From CAYRGQ01 sp964444885 (GTDB lineage: Bacteria > Bacteroidota > Bacteroidia > Sphingobacteriales > Sphingobacteriaceae): a DNA stretch of 25,456 nucleotides. The notes under the pieces were generated by a model. That model was not told the DNA's origin, did not search any database, and saw nothing but the letters and a program-made list of their open reading frames with translations. Position numbers and translations under genes: made by a program. This document shows positions 15,741 through 22,882 of this stretch, one piece after another (within the stretch, counting starts at the first letter, position 1; every line of letters starts with the position of its first letter). Location: contig CAYUIZ010000035.1 in NCBI GenBank assembly GCA_964444885.1, positions 1 to 25,456 of the forward strand. The letters are read 5' to 3'.

Positions 15741-15852
15741 GACTGATTGCTTTTGTAGATCAATGACCACTGTTTTCGTTCGCTGCAGGCAGTAGGACTC
15801 CACGCGGAGGCATCTGTCTTATGGGGGGACAGTTTCTGGGCCGGCTTTGTTC

Positions 15853-15860
15853 TATGTTTG
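15853..15860 (+). promoter_or_regulatory. Candidate -7 box (TATGTTTG) upstream of ku
   Basis: TATGTTTG matches the Bacteroidota -7 consensus TAnnTTTG. It lies 122 nt before the ku start codon and no clean -33 TTG is present at 19-21 nt upstream, so the promoter is a candidate only. Confidence 0.35.
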
Positions 15861-15981
15861 TTCAAATAATGAAAATGGGCTTCGTGCATCCGCTTCAGCG
15901 AACGTGCATACATCGGCTAACCTCGTTTTTGCAGCCAAACGATTCGCAACACAACTTGTTATTAAGGTAAATCAAGAAACT

Positions 15982-16734
15982 ATGAGGGCAATATGGACAG
16001 GGGCGATTGGTTTTGGACTGGTTAATATACCCGTGAAAATATACAGCGCCACGCAGGATAGCAGGCCTGATTTCGATTTGCTGGAGCGAAAGTCGCTGGA
16101 CCGCGTGCGCTATAAACGCGTCAACGAACGAACCGGCAAGGAAGTGGATTGGGACGACATCGTAAAAGGCCATTATTTAAAAGACCGGTATGTGGTGCTG
16201 GAAGATGCGGATTTTGAAGAAGCCAGCCCCGAAAGGACGAAGATGATCAACTTGCAGACCTTTGTCCGCGAAGCCGACATTGACAGCATCTATTTCGAAT
16301 CGCCCTACTACCTGAGTCCGCAGAAAGGCGGGGAAAAGGCGTATTCCCTGCTGTTCCGCGCACTGGCCAAAACAAAAAAAGCCGCCCTCACGACGTTTGT
16401 GATGCGCAATACCGAAAACCTGGCCATCGTACGCCCACACGACGGTTTACTGTTGCTGAACCGGCTGCGCTTCCACGAGCAACTGCGTCCGGCCGATGGG
16501 GTCGGCGTTACCCTGTCGTCTGTGTCCAAAGCAGAAATGGACATGGCCGTAAAATTGATTAAGCAGCATACGAGTGATTTTGACATCACGGCGTACAAAG
16601 ATGCCTACAGCAAGGAACTGATGAAGTTGATCCGGGCAAAGGCGCGAGGTAAACGTCCGACGGTACGGAAAATTAAGAAGTCGCGCACGCAATCGGCCGA
16701 CCTGCTGGAACAGCTCAAAGCAAGCCTTGCCTAA
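15982..16734 (+). CDS. ku: Ku DNA end-binding protein (NHEJ)
   Basis: This 250-residue bacterial Ku binds DNA double-strand ends as a homodimeric ring and recruits LigD. The start MRAIWTGAIGFGLVNIPVKIY is the universal Ku opening, so ATG 15982 is chosen over the in-frame ATG at 15847. Other hallmarks are DLLERKSLDRVRYKRVNERTGKEVDW, YLSPQKGGEKAYSLL, and the LRPADGVGVTLS-containing bridge near residues 170-185. The C-terminus is short and basic (RAKARGKRPTVRKIKKSR), the region known in other Ku proteins to contact LigD. LigD follows after 13 nt, so the two form one operon. Confidence 0.96.
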   Translation: MRAIWTGAIGFGLVNIPVKIYSATQDSRPDFDLLERKSLDRVRYKRVNERTGKEVDWDDIVKGHYLKDRYVVLEDADFEEASPERTKMINLQTFVREADIDSIYFESPYYLSPQKGGEKAYSLLFRALAKTKKAALTTFVMRNTENLAIVRPHDGLLLLNRLRFHEQLRPADGVGVTLSSVSKAEMDMAVKLIKQHTSDFDITAYKDAYSKELMKLIRAKARGKRPTVRKIKKSRTQSADLLEQLKASLA

Positions 16735-16747
16735 TTTTCCGTAGCCC

Positions 16748-19414
16748 ATGCCACTCGCTGCTTATAAAAAAAAACGAACGCTGGCGACCACGCCTGAGCC
16801 CGAAGGCGGCAAAGCCACGGACGAGACATTGCACTTTGTCGTGCAAAAGCATCATGCTTCCCGTTTGCACTACGACTTTCGAATCGAATTTCGGGGGGTG
16901 CTCAAAAGCTGGGCCGTGCCCAAGGGGCCTTCCCTCAATCCGAAAGATAAGCGCCTGGCTGTAGCTGTGGAAGACCATCCCTTTGATTACAAATACTTTG
17001 AAGGTATAATCCCGAAAGGAAACTATGGTGCCGGAACGGTTATCGTATGGGACCAGGGCACCTACGAGCCGATCGGCGCAAGCGGGGATAAGAAAGTGAT
17101 GGAAAAAGCGCTGGCCAAGCAGTGGAAGGCCGGATCCCTCAAGCTTGCCTTGCATGGCAAAAAACTGAAGGGAGAGTTCGCACTGGTGCGTATGAAGAGC
17201 GCCGAAGATAATGCCTGGTTGCTTGTGAAGCATGATGACCGGCACGCCAGCGAAGCCGACATAACCCGCCTGGCCAAGTCGGTGATATCGCGCAAAACAC
17301 TGGAGGAGGTAGCCGACGCTGGGAAAGCCCCGCAGAAAGCCAAGTCCGCTTCAAAACGGAAATACCAAGGCAAAAAAACCGTGGAAGCGACCGTACAACA
17401 GCAAGTCGATCCGCAGACGCGGGAAGTCGATGTGGCGGCCGTCTTGGAAAGCGCGGAGCTTGGCAAACGCCCGAAAAACGTTTCGCCGATGCTTGCGACC
17501 CTCGTCGATGGGCCGTTTGACGACCCGGATTGGGAGTTCGAAGTGAAGTGGGACGGGTACCGCGCCATCGCGACCATGGACCGAAATCACGTTACGTTGG
17601 TGTCCCGAAATGGAAAATCCTTCGCTGAAAAATTCCCACCGGTTTTCGAAGCCATCCAAGCTTGGGGCATCCGCGCGGTCGTGGACGGTGAAGTCGTGGC
17701 GATTGACGAGAACGGCGTAGCCAACTTCAACGCCTTACAAAACTGGCGCCGCGCCGAAGACGGGCAGCTGGTCTATTACGTTTTCGACCTGCTGTGGTAC
17801 GACGGTAAGGATCTGACAAAACTGCCGTTGTGGCAACGGAAGGCACTATTGCAGCAATGCCTACCCGACACCGGCCTGATTCGCACGGGCTTTAGTGCCA
17901 ACGGCGAGGGAATTGCCTTTTTCGAAGCCGTGGAGAAACTGGGACTCGAAGGGATGATCGCGAAACGCTCCGACAGCGCGTACAAAGCGGGGGACCGTTC
18001 CTCGGATTGGCTGAAGGTCAAACTGCAGGGTCGCCAAGAAGCGGTGATTGGCGGATATACGCGCAACGAAGGGACGTCGAAGGTGTTTAGTTCCTTGCTG
18101 TTAGGGGTCTATCACGATGATGATTTGGTGTATGTCGGGAAAGTGGGCACAGGCTTCACCGATCAGGAGCAACGCGATCTGATGCAACAGTTCAAACCAC
18201 TCGTCCGAAAGACGAGTCCCTTTGCTGGAAACCCCGCGTATGACAAGCGATCGCGATTCAACTACGGTGGGGGCAAAGCCGAAGCCGTGTGGCTGAGGCC
18301 TTCCCTGGTATGCGAGGTCCGGTTTACCGAAGTGACGCCAGAGGGCGTATTCCGGCATCCAGCCTTTCTCGGTCTGCGCGCCGATAAAGACCCCGCGACG
18401 GTAACCGCCGAAAAAGAAAAACAAGTGGCTGACGCTATTGGCCGGCCGTCCACCCAACCCCCAAAAGCAGCCGGTGGGTCCCGCTTGCGTCTGGCCGGCA
18501 GCACCGAGAAAAAAATGTCCCGGAAGGTAGGCGGAAGAACGCTGACGTTTACCAATTTGGGTAAAGTCTACTGGCCCGATGCAGGATACACCAAAGGCGA
18601 TATGCTGGACTATTACGCGCGGGTGGCGAAATACATACTCCCATACCTCAAAAATAGACCGCAGTCACTTAATCGATTCCCGAACGGGATAAAAGGCAAG
18701 AGCTTTTATCAGAAGGACATCACCGATACGGTGCCCGACTGGGTGGAGAAGTATCCCTATCGCTCCAAAGGAGAGCGGCGCCTCAAGAATTACATGCTCT
18801 GCAATGACCAAGCGGCATTGCTGTACATGGCTAATCTGGGTACAATCGAAATGAATCCGTGGAGCAGCACAGTGGCTAAACCCGACCATCCGACTTGGTG
18901 CTTACTGGATTTGGACCCCGACACGGGCAATACGTTTGAGCAGGTGATCGAGGTTGCCCAGGTTATCCGCGATGTATTAGCCGATGCGGACATACCTTCA
19001 TACTGCAAAACCTCCGGTTCGACCGGTTTGCATATCTACGTGCCGTTTGCCGGTAAATACACGTATGACCAGTCACAACTATTCGCCAAGTGGGTAGCCA
19101 CGCAGGTAGATGCCGAGTTTGCGTTTACCAGCATCGAACGGATGACCAGCCGGCGAAAAGGAAAGGTGTATATCGATTTTCTTCAAAACCGGCCCGCAGC
19201 CACCCTGGTTGCACCGTATTCGCTCCGGCCCAAGCCCAGTGCAACCGTATCCATGCCCCTGTATTGGGAAGAAGTGAAAAAAGGGCTGCGGATTGCCGAT
19301 TTCACCATCGAAAATGCACTGGAGCGGATCGAATCGGAAGGAGATATGTTCAAACCCGTGCTCGGCAAGGGGATTGATTTGAAGAAGCTGCTGAAAAGCC
19401 TGGAGAACGAATAA
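16748..19414 (+). CDS. ligD: Multifunctional DNA ligase D (PE-ligase-polymerase)
   Basis: This 888-residue protein carries all three LigD activities in the order phosphoesterase, ligase, polymerase, as in Pseudomonas LigD and unlike the mycobacterial order. The phosphoesterase domain (about 25-165) has HHASRLHYDFR with His41 and Asp43, and VEDHP with His77. The ATP-dependent ligase (about 240-550) has the nucleophile Lys267 in KWDGYR, DGEV at 313-316, EGMIAKR at 401-407 and DWLKVK at 420-425. The primase-like polymerase (about 600-885) has Asp721 and Asp723 in DLDPD, His762 in STGLHIY and Asp810 in YIDF. All key residues are present, so the enzyme should be complete. It joins ends in the absence of a sister copy, for example in stationary cells. 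It is downstream of ku by 13 nt. Confidence 0.97.
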   Translation: MPLAAYKKKRTLATTPEPEGGKATDETLHFVVQKHHASRLHYDFRIEFRGVLKSWAVPKGPSLNPKDKRLAVAVEDHPFDYKYFEGIIPKGNYGAGTVIVWDQGTYEPIGASGDKKVMEKALAKQWKAGSLKLALHGKKLKGEFALVRMKSAEDNAWLLVKHDDRHASEADITRLAKSVISRKTLEEVADAGKAPQKAKSASKRKYQGKKTVEATVQQQVDPQTREVDVAAVLESAELGKRPKNVSPMLATLVDGPFDDPDWEFEVKWDGYRAIATMDRNHVTLVSRNGKSFAEKFPPVFEAIQAWGIRAVVDGEVVAIDENGVANFNALQNWRRAEDGQLVYYVFDLLWYDGKDLTKLPLWQRKALLQQCLPDTGLIRTGFSANGEGIAFFEAVEKLGLEGMIAKRSDSAYKAGDRSSDWLKVKLQGRQEAVIGGYTRNEGTSKVFSSLLLGVYHDDDLVYVGKVGTGFTDQEQRDLMQQFKPLVRKTSPFAGNPAYDKRSRFNYGGGKAEAVWLRPSLVCEVRFTEVTPEGVFRHPAFLGLRADKDPATVTAEKEKQVADAIGRPSTQPPKAAGGSRLRLAGSTEKKMSRKVGGRTLTFTNLGKVYWPDAGYTKGDMLDYYARVAKYILPYLKNRPQSLNRFPNGIKGKSFYQKDITDTVPDWVEKYPYRSKGERRLKNYMLCNDQAALLYMANLGTIEMNPWSSTVAKPDHPTWCLLDLDPDTGNTFEQVIEVAQVIRDVLADADIPSYCKTSGSTGLHIYVPFAGKYTYDQSQLFAKWVATQVDAEFAFTSIERMTSRRKGKVYIDFLQNRPAATLVAPYSLRPKPSATVSMPLYWEEVKKGLRIADFTIENALERIESEGDMFKPVLGKGIDLKKLLKSLENE

Positions 19415-19497
19415 GCGCGTAAGCGAGGGGGCGCATCACCCGACCGCCCGCCTTGATGACGCGCAGCCCGCCCTTGGCGGCATGAATGCTACATTCT

Positions 19498-20979
19498 ATG
19501 TTTTTAAAACCCCAACAAGATCCATTAACCGATGAAGACGTGCAGCGCGGCTTGCGTATGGTTATTTTTGATGGCCTCGCGACGGAAACGATGGTGTCCC
19601 TGACGGGCGGTGCGTTTCTGGTCGCCTTGGCACTGCTGCTGGGCGCCAGCAATATCCAAATCGGATTATTAGCCGCTTTACCGATGCTGGCAAATTTGTT
19701 TCAGATTCTCTCCGTCGTCTTGGTACAGCGTTACCAAAACCGGCGGGCGATTGCGGTGTACGGTGTTGTGCTGGGCCGCATCCCCTTAGTCGTGTTAGGC
19801 GCGTTGATATTCCTCAACCCCGACACCTCCGTCAGTACGTTCATCTTTTTTCTGCTCATTCACCATCTGTTCAGCTCGATTGCAGGGTTGAGCTGGAACT
19901 CCTGGATGAAGGATATGATTCCAGAGCGGATTTTGGGGTCCTACTTTTCGCGGCGAAGCAGTTACACCCAGACCCTAAACGTGGTATTAAGCGTGTTGCT
20001 TGCCATTTCCCTCGATTATATCCGCTCACGCCATCCCGAATACGAACTCCCGGCCTTTGCCCTGTTTTTTGTCGTGGGGAGTGTGGTGGGCTTGATAGGT
20101 ACGTACTTGTTGTCGCGCGCACCCGAGCCCCAATCGTACATGTCTACCGATCGCCTGGCCACGCTGTTTCGGTCGCCCTTGAAGAACGAGAATTTCCGGC
20201 GTTTGCTCGTCTTCAACTCGGCCTGGGTGTTCGCGTTACATATCGCGACGCCGTTTTTCATGGTGTTCATGCTCCAGGGCCTGGGCCTGCCGCTTTCCTA
20301 CGTCATCGTGTTGACCGTGTTGGGCCAACTGTCGAGCATCGCTACGCTGCGGATGTGGGGCGTCCTGTCGGACCGCTACAGCAACAAAAGCATCATCGCG
20401 GTCAGCGGACCGCTTTACGTTGCCTGTATTATAGGTTGGGTATTTGTCGGGATCTACAGTGCCTCATACCTCAATCTCGGGTTGCTCGTATTGATTCATA
20501 TTTTTAGCGGCATAGCCACCGCGGGCATTAACCTTTCGCTCACCAACATCGGGCTTAAGCTAGCGCCCCATGCCGATGCCATCGTGTACCTCTCCGTTCG
20601 CAATATTGTGACCTCGGCTTTTTCCGCCCTGGGCCCCCTCGTGGGAGGGCTCCTGGCCGACTATTTTGCCGAGCGGTCCTTAGCCATCACGTTCGAATGG
20701 CATAGCCCGGGCGTCGACCGAATCATCAAGCTGGTTTCCCTTCACCAATGGAACTTCCTGTTCCTCATTGGCGCGGTGCTGGCCTTGTTTTCCCTGCGTC
20801 TGCTCAGCGGGGTTAAGGAAACGGGGGAGGTGGAGGCCGGTGTGATGCGCCGGATCATGCGTACACGCTTCCGCAGCAGTATGAAAGATGCTGTTTTTGT
20901 CGGAAGCCTGATTACGTGGAATAACCAGTTGCGGGCTATTCTCAAACTCCGCAAGCGCGCAAACCCGCCAAAACCGTAG
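19498..20979 (+). CDS. MFS transporter
   Basis: This 493-residue membrane protein has about twelve hydrophobic segments and the loop signatures of the major facilitator superfamily, including LPLSYVIVLTVLGQLSSIATLRMWGVLSDR for the second half. An unusual N-terminus begins MFLKPQQDPLTDEDVQRGL before the first helix (MVIFDGLATETMVSLTGG). An in-frame ATG at 19486 would add four residues. The transported substrate is unknown; no close functional subfamily is recognised. It follows ligD by 83 nt on the same strand, and the large repeat array starts about 140 nt after its stop. Whether it belongs to the NHEJ operon or only happens to follow it is not clear. Confidence 0.85.
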   Translation: MFLKPQQDPLTDEDVQRGLRMVIFDGLATETMVSLTGGAFLVALALLLGASNIQIGLLAALPMLANLFQILSVVLVQRYQNRRAIAVYGVVLGRIPLVVLGALIFLNPDTSVSTFIFFLLIHHLFSSIAGLSWNSWMKDMIPERILGSYFSRRSSYTQTLNVVLSVLLAISLDYIRSRHPEYELPAFALFFVVGSVVGLIGTYLLSRAPEPQSYMSTDRLATLFRSPLKNENFRRLLVFNSAWVFALHIATPFFMVFMLQGLGLPLSYVIVLTVLGQLSSIATLRMWGVLSDRYSNKSIIAVSGPLYVACIIGWVFVGIYSASYLNLGLLVLIHIFSGIATAGINLSLTNIGLKLAPHADAIVYLSVRNIVTSAFSALGPLVGGLLADYFAERSLAITFEWHSPGVDRIIKLVSLHQWNFLFLIGAVLALFSLRLLSGVKETGEVEAGVMRRIMRTRFRSSMKDAVFVGSLITWNNQLRAILKLRKRANPPKP

Positions 20980-21120
20980 CGCCACGCGTAGACGGGCGTA
21001 TTTTCGCGACCTATATTAATTTTGAGACGTTGCTACGAGTACCTGCCAATCCACGCGAGTTGGGTTTCTTTATTGGCGAGAAGCCGGGGCAAGCGGACCG
21101 CGGGAAATCGCCTTTAAACC
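20980..21120. other. Spacer between MFS gene and repeat array
   Basis: No gene is seen. The stretch lacks the array's hairpin. At its right end the phrase CCTTTAAACCGTCCCGAACC resembles the 3' part of the array's long spacer, so the array probably began here from a partial unit. Confidence 0.5.
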
Positions 21121-21176
21121 GTCCCGAACCCCGATGGGAAGTCCTATGGCTAGCCCGGGGTTTCAGCCCGGGGGCT

Positions 21177-22194
21177 GGACGTAAAGAACCACACGTTTTG
21201 GTGAAAGATTTTGTGATGAAACAGACTACCAAACAGGCAGGCAATATTTGTGACGAAGCAGTTGCCTTAAAAAAAGTCCCGAATCCCGATTGGAAATCCT
21301 ATGGCTAGCCCCAGGTTTCAACCCGGAGGCTCGGCAATGGCCCACTCTACCCCCCGAAGAGGGTGTCCTATGGCTAGCCCGGGTTCCAACCTAGGGCCTG
21401 GGCAATGGCCCGCTCTACCCCACGAAGAGGGTGTCCTATGGCTAGCCCGGGGTTTCAACCCGGGGGCTGGGCAATGGCCCGCTCTACCCCACGAAGAGGG
21501 TGTCCTATGGCTAGCCTGGGGTTTCAGCCCGGGGGCTGGACGTAAAGAACCACACATTTTGGCGAAAATTTTTGTGATGAAACAGACCACCAAACAGGCA
21601 GGCAATATTAGTGACGAAGCAGTTGCCTTAAAAAAGTCCCGAACCCCGATGGGAAGTCCTATGGCCAGCCCGGGGTTCCAACCTAGGGGCTGGGCAATGT
21701 CCCGCTCTACCCCACGAAGAGGGTGTCCTGTTGCTAGCCCCGGGTTTCAACCGGGGGCTGGACGTAAAGAACCACACATTTTAGCGAAAATTTTTGTGAT
21801 GAAACAGACCACCAAACAGGCAGGCAATATTCGTGACGAACCAGTTGCCTTAAAAAGTCCCGAACCCCGATGGGAGGTCCTATGGCTAGCCCCGGGTTTC
21901 AACCGGGGGCTGGACGTAAAGAACCACACATTTTAGCGAAAATTTTTGTGATGAAACAGACCACCAAACAGGCAGGCAATATTTGCGATGAAGCAGTTGC
22001 CTTAAAAAAGTCCCGAACCCCGATGGGAAGTCCTATGGCTAGCCCCGGGTTTCAACCCGGGGGCTGGACGTAAAGAACCACACATTTTAGCGAAAATTTT
22101 TGTGATGAAACAGACCACCAAACAGGCAGGCAATATTTGCGATGAAGCAGTTGCCTTAAAAAAGTCCCGAACCCCGATGGGAAGTCCTATGGCT
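21177..22194. repeat. Long spacer unit of the array (five copies)
   Basis: Copies lie at 21177-21306 (130 nt), 21538-21666 (129), 21760-21887 (128), 21912-22040 (129) and 22066-22194 (129). All begin GGACGTAAAGAACCACAC and end AGTCCTATGG(C)CT or close to it. The length differences are fully explained by one A-tract that has 7, 6, 5, 6 and 6 A residues in the five copies. A short frame starting MKQTTKQAGNI is open in each copy, but the changing A-tract puts the rest in different frames, so it is unlikely to be protein-coding. Confidence 0.85.
21332..21735. repeat. Short spacer unit of the array (four copies)
   Basis: Copies lie at 21332-21375, 21400-21443, 21469-21512 and 21692-21735, each exactly 44 nt. 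They share GGCAATGGCCCGCTCTACCC and then a CGAAGAGGGTGTCCT stretch. This unit never occurs in the last three gaps, so it entered or was lost by duplication and deletion within the left and centre of the array. Confidence 0.85.
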
Positions 22195-22281
22195 AGCCCC
22201 GGGTTTCAACCCGGGGGCTAAGCCCGCGCGTACAAACGATTTTGGCGCGTGTTTTTGTTGCTGCATAGCTGACAAAAACCG

Positions 22282-22333
22282 TGACAAAATCCAATAACGA
22301 AATCCAATGACAAAATCCAATAACGAAATCCAA
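22282..22333. repeat. Tandem 26-nt repeat built from four 13-mers
   Basis: Two exact 26-nt copies (22282-22307 and 22308-22333) each consist of two related 13-mers, TGACAAAATCCAA and TAACGAAATCCAA, alternating four times. They lie between the hairpin array and the XRE regulator gene. Such short direct repeats can be protein-binding iterons, but the composition could also reflect simple slippage. Confidence 0.85.
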
Positions 22334-22360
22334 TTCTATCGTTAAAAAGCGATTTCGTTA
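22321..22360. repeat. Perfect 10-bp inverted repeat
   Basis: TAACGAAATC (22321-22330) and GATTTCGTTA (22351-22360) are exact reverse complements with a 20-nt loop. The left arm is part of the last 13-mer of the tandem repeat. It could form an RNA hairpin or mark the right end of the repeat region. No T-run follows, so it is not a standard terminator. Confidence 0.8.
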
Positions 22361-22400
22361 GCATGGAATCCAGCCCTGAAGCCTATTCCCTAATAATAAT

Positions 22401-22417
22401 CTATTGATTAGGTAGAC
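22401..22417 (+). promoter_or_regulatory. 17-nt motif, copy 1, at the regulator promoter
   Basis: CTATTGATTAGGTAGAC matches CTACTGATAAGGTAGAC at 24169-24185 in 15 of 17 positions. This copy is centred about 27 nt before the TATATTTG box, where a -33 element would sit, and no TTG is seen at the proper spacing. It may be an activator or autoregulator site for the XRE gene downstream. Confidence 0.45.
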
Positions 22418-22435
22418 TTATTTCGGAAAACCATC

Positions 22436-22443
22436 TATATTTG
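22436..22443 (+). promoter_or_regulatory. Bacteroidota -7 promoter box (TATATTTG) of the XRE gene
   Basis: TATATTTG matches TAnnTTTG exactly. It is 56 nt before the XRE start codon, leaving a plausible leader. An AGGAAG ribosome-binding sequence precedes the ATG. The lack of a TTG at the -33 position suggests the promoter is weak or needs an activator. Confidence 0.55.
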
Positions 22444-22499
22444 CGTGACGGTATGCACGGCCCACAGGCTAATACGCATATCCAAGATTTCAGGAAGAC

Positions 22500-22850
22500 A
22501 TGGCAACACAACAAATTCTTTCCCAGATTAAGCGGTTGCGGAAAGACCGCGGGTTCTCGCAGGCCGAAATGGCAGCGTCGTTGCACGTCGCGTTGAAGAC
22601 CTACCAAAATATTGAAAGCGGATTCACGCGGATTGATATCGAGCGCCTGGAGCAAATTGCCGACGTATTAGATTCGGATCTGCCCAGCTTGATGGGAATG
22701 GGAGAAGGAGCGGGGAAAGCGGCGGCAGCGACCAGCCGCGAAAAAGAGCTCTATAGGAAAATCATTCAGGAAAAAGAGATTTACATCACGCAACTGGAAG
22801 AAAGCGTCCGGTTTTACCGGGAAATCCTGCGCGAACGCATGAGCCCCTAA
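22500..22850 (+). CDS. XRE-family helix-turn-helix regulator with C-terminal coiled coil
   Basis: This 116-residue protein has an N-terminal Cro/C1-type DNA-binding domain at about residues 5-65: IKRLRKDRGFSQAEMA, then LHVALKTYQNIESGFTRI for the recognition-helix region, and the ERLEQIADVLDSDL helix. A Gly/Ala-rich linker (70-78) leads to a charged helical tail (80-113; REKELYRKIIQEKE ...) that looks like a coiled coil for dimerisation. This build is common in Bacteroidota. Its targets are unknown; the 17-nt motif found at its own promoter and again upstream of the SusC-like gene is a candidate site. The aminotransferase begins 32 nt after its stop, so the two are probably co-transcribed. Confidence 0.88.
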   Translation: MATQQILSQIKRLRKDRGFSQAEMAASLHVALKTYQNIESGFTRIDIERLEQIADVLDSDLPSLMGMGEGAGKAAAATSREKELYRKIIQEKEIYITQLEESVRFYREILRERMSP

Positions 22851-22882
22851 ACAAGGTCGTATAATTGTTGAACGCAAACCAC

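Larger units (their letters stand above)
21121..22219. repeat. Composite tandem array of ten REP-like hairpins with two spacer types
   Basis: A 24-25-nt imperfect palindrome, consensus AGCCCCGGGTTT ... AACCCGGGGGCT, occurs ten times: 21152-21176, 21307-21331, 21376-21399, 21444-21468, 21513-21537, 21667-21691, 21736-21759, 21888-21911, 22041-22065 and 22195-22219. Each is preceded by TCCTATGGCT or a close variant. The gaps are of only two types, long (128-130 nt) and short (44 nt), in the order long, short, short, short, long, short, long, long, long. The hairpin has a near-perfect stem with one bulged base, as REP elements have, and the last three long units are nearly identical, which points to recent duplication. 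No transposase is in the window. The array lies between two rightward genes and covers about 1.1 kb. It is not a CRISPR array because the spacers repeat. Confidence 0.9.

Noticed and set aside
14898..15746. A 282-residue plus-strand frame over the alcohol dehydrogenase
   Set aside because: It is antisense to the dehydrogenase, whose zinc ligands and nucleotide motif are intact.
15847..15981. Longer start for Ku at 15847
   Set aside because: The true family opening MRAIWTGAIGFGL begins at 15982; the upstream 45 residues are unrelated to Ku.
21301..21936. A 211-residue open frame through the repeat array
   Set aside because: It exists because repeat units lack stops in that frame; its translation repeats phrases such as GCPMASPG and the A-tract slips its register between units.
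21121..22219. The hairpin array read as a CRISPR array
   Set aside because: The segments between repeats are copies of only two sequences, whereas CRISPR spacers are unique, and no cas gene is near.
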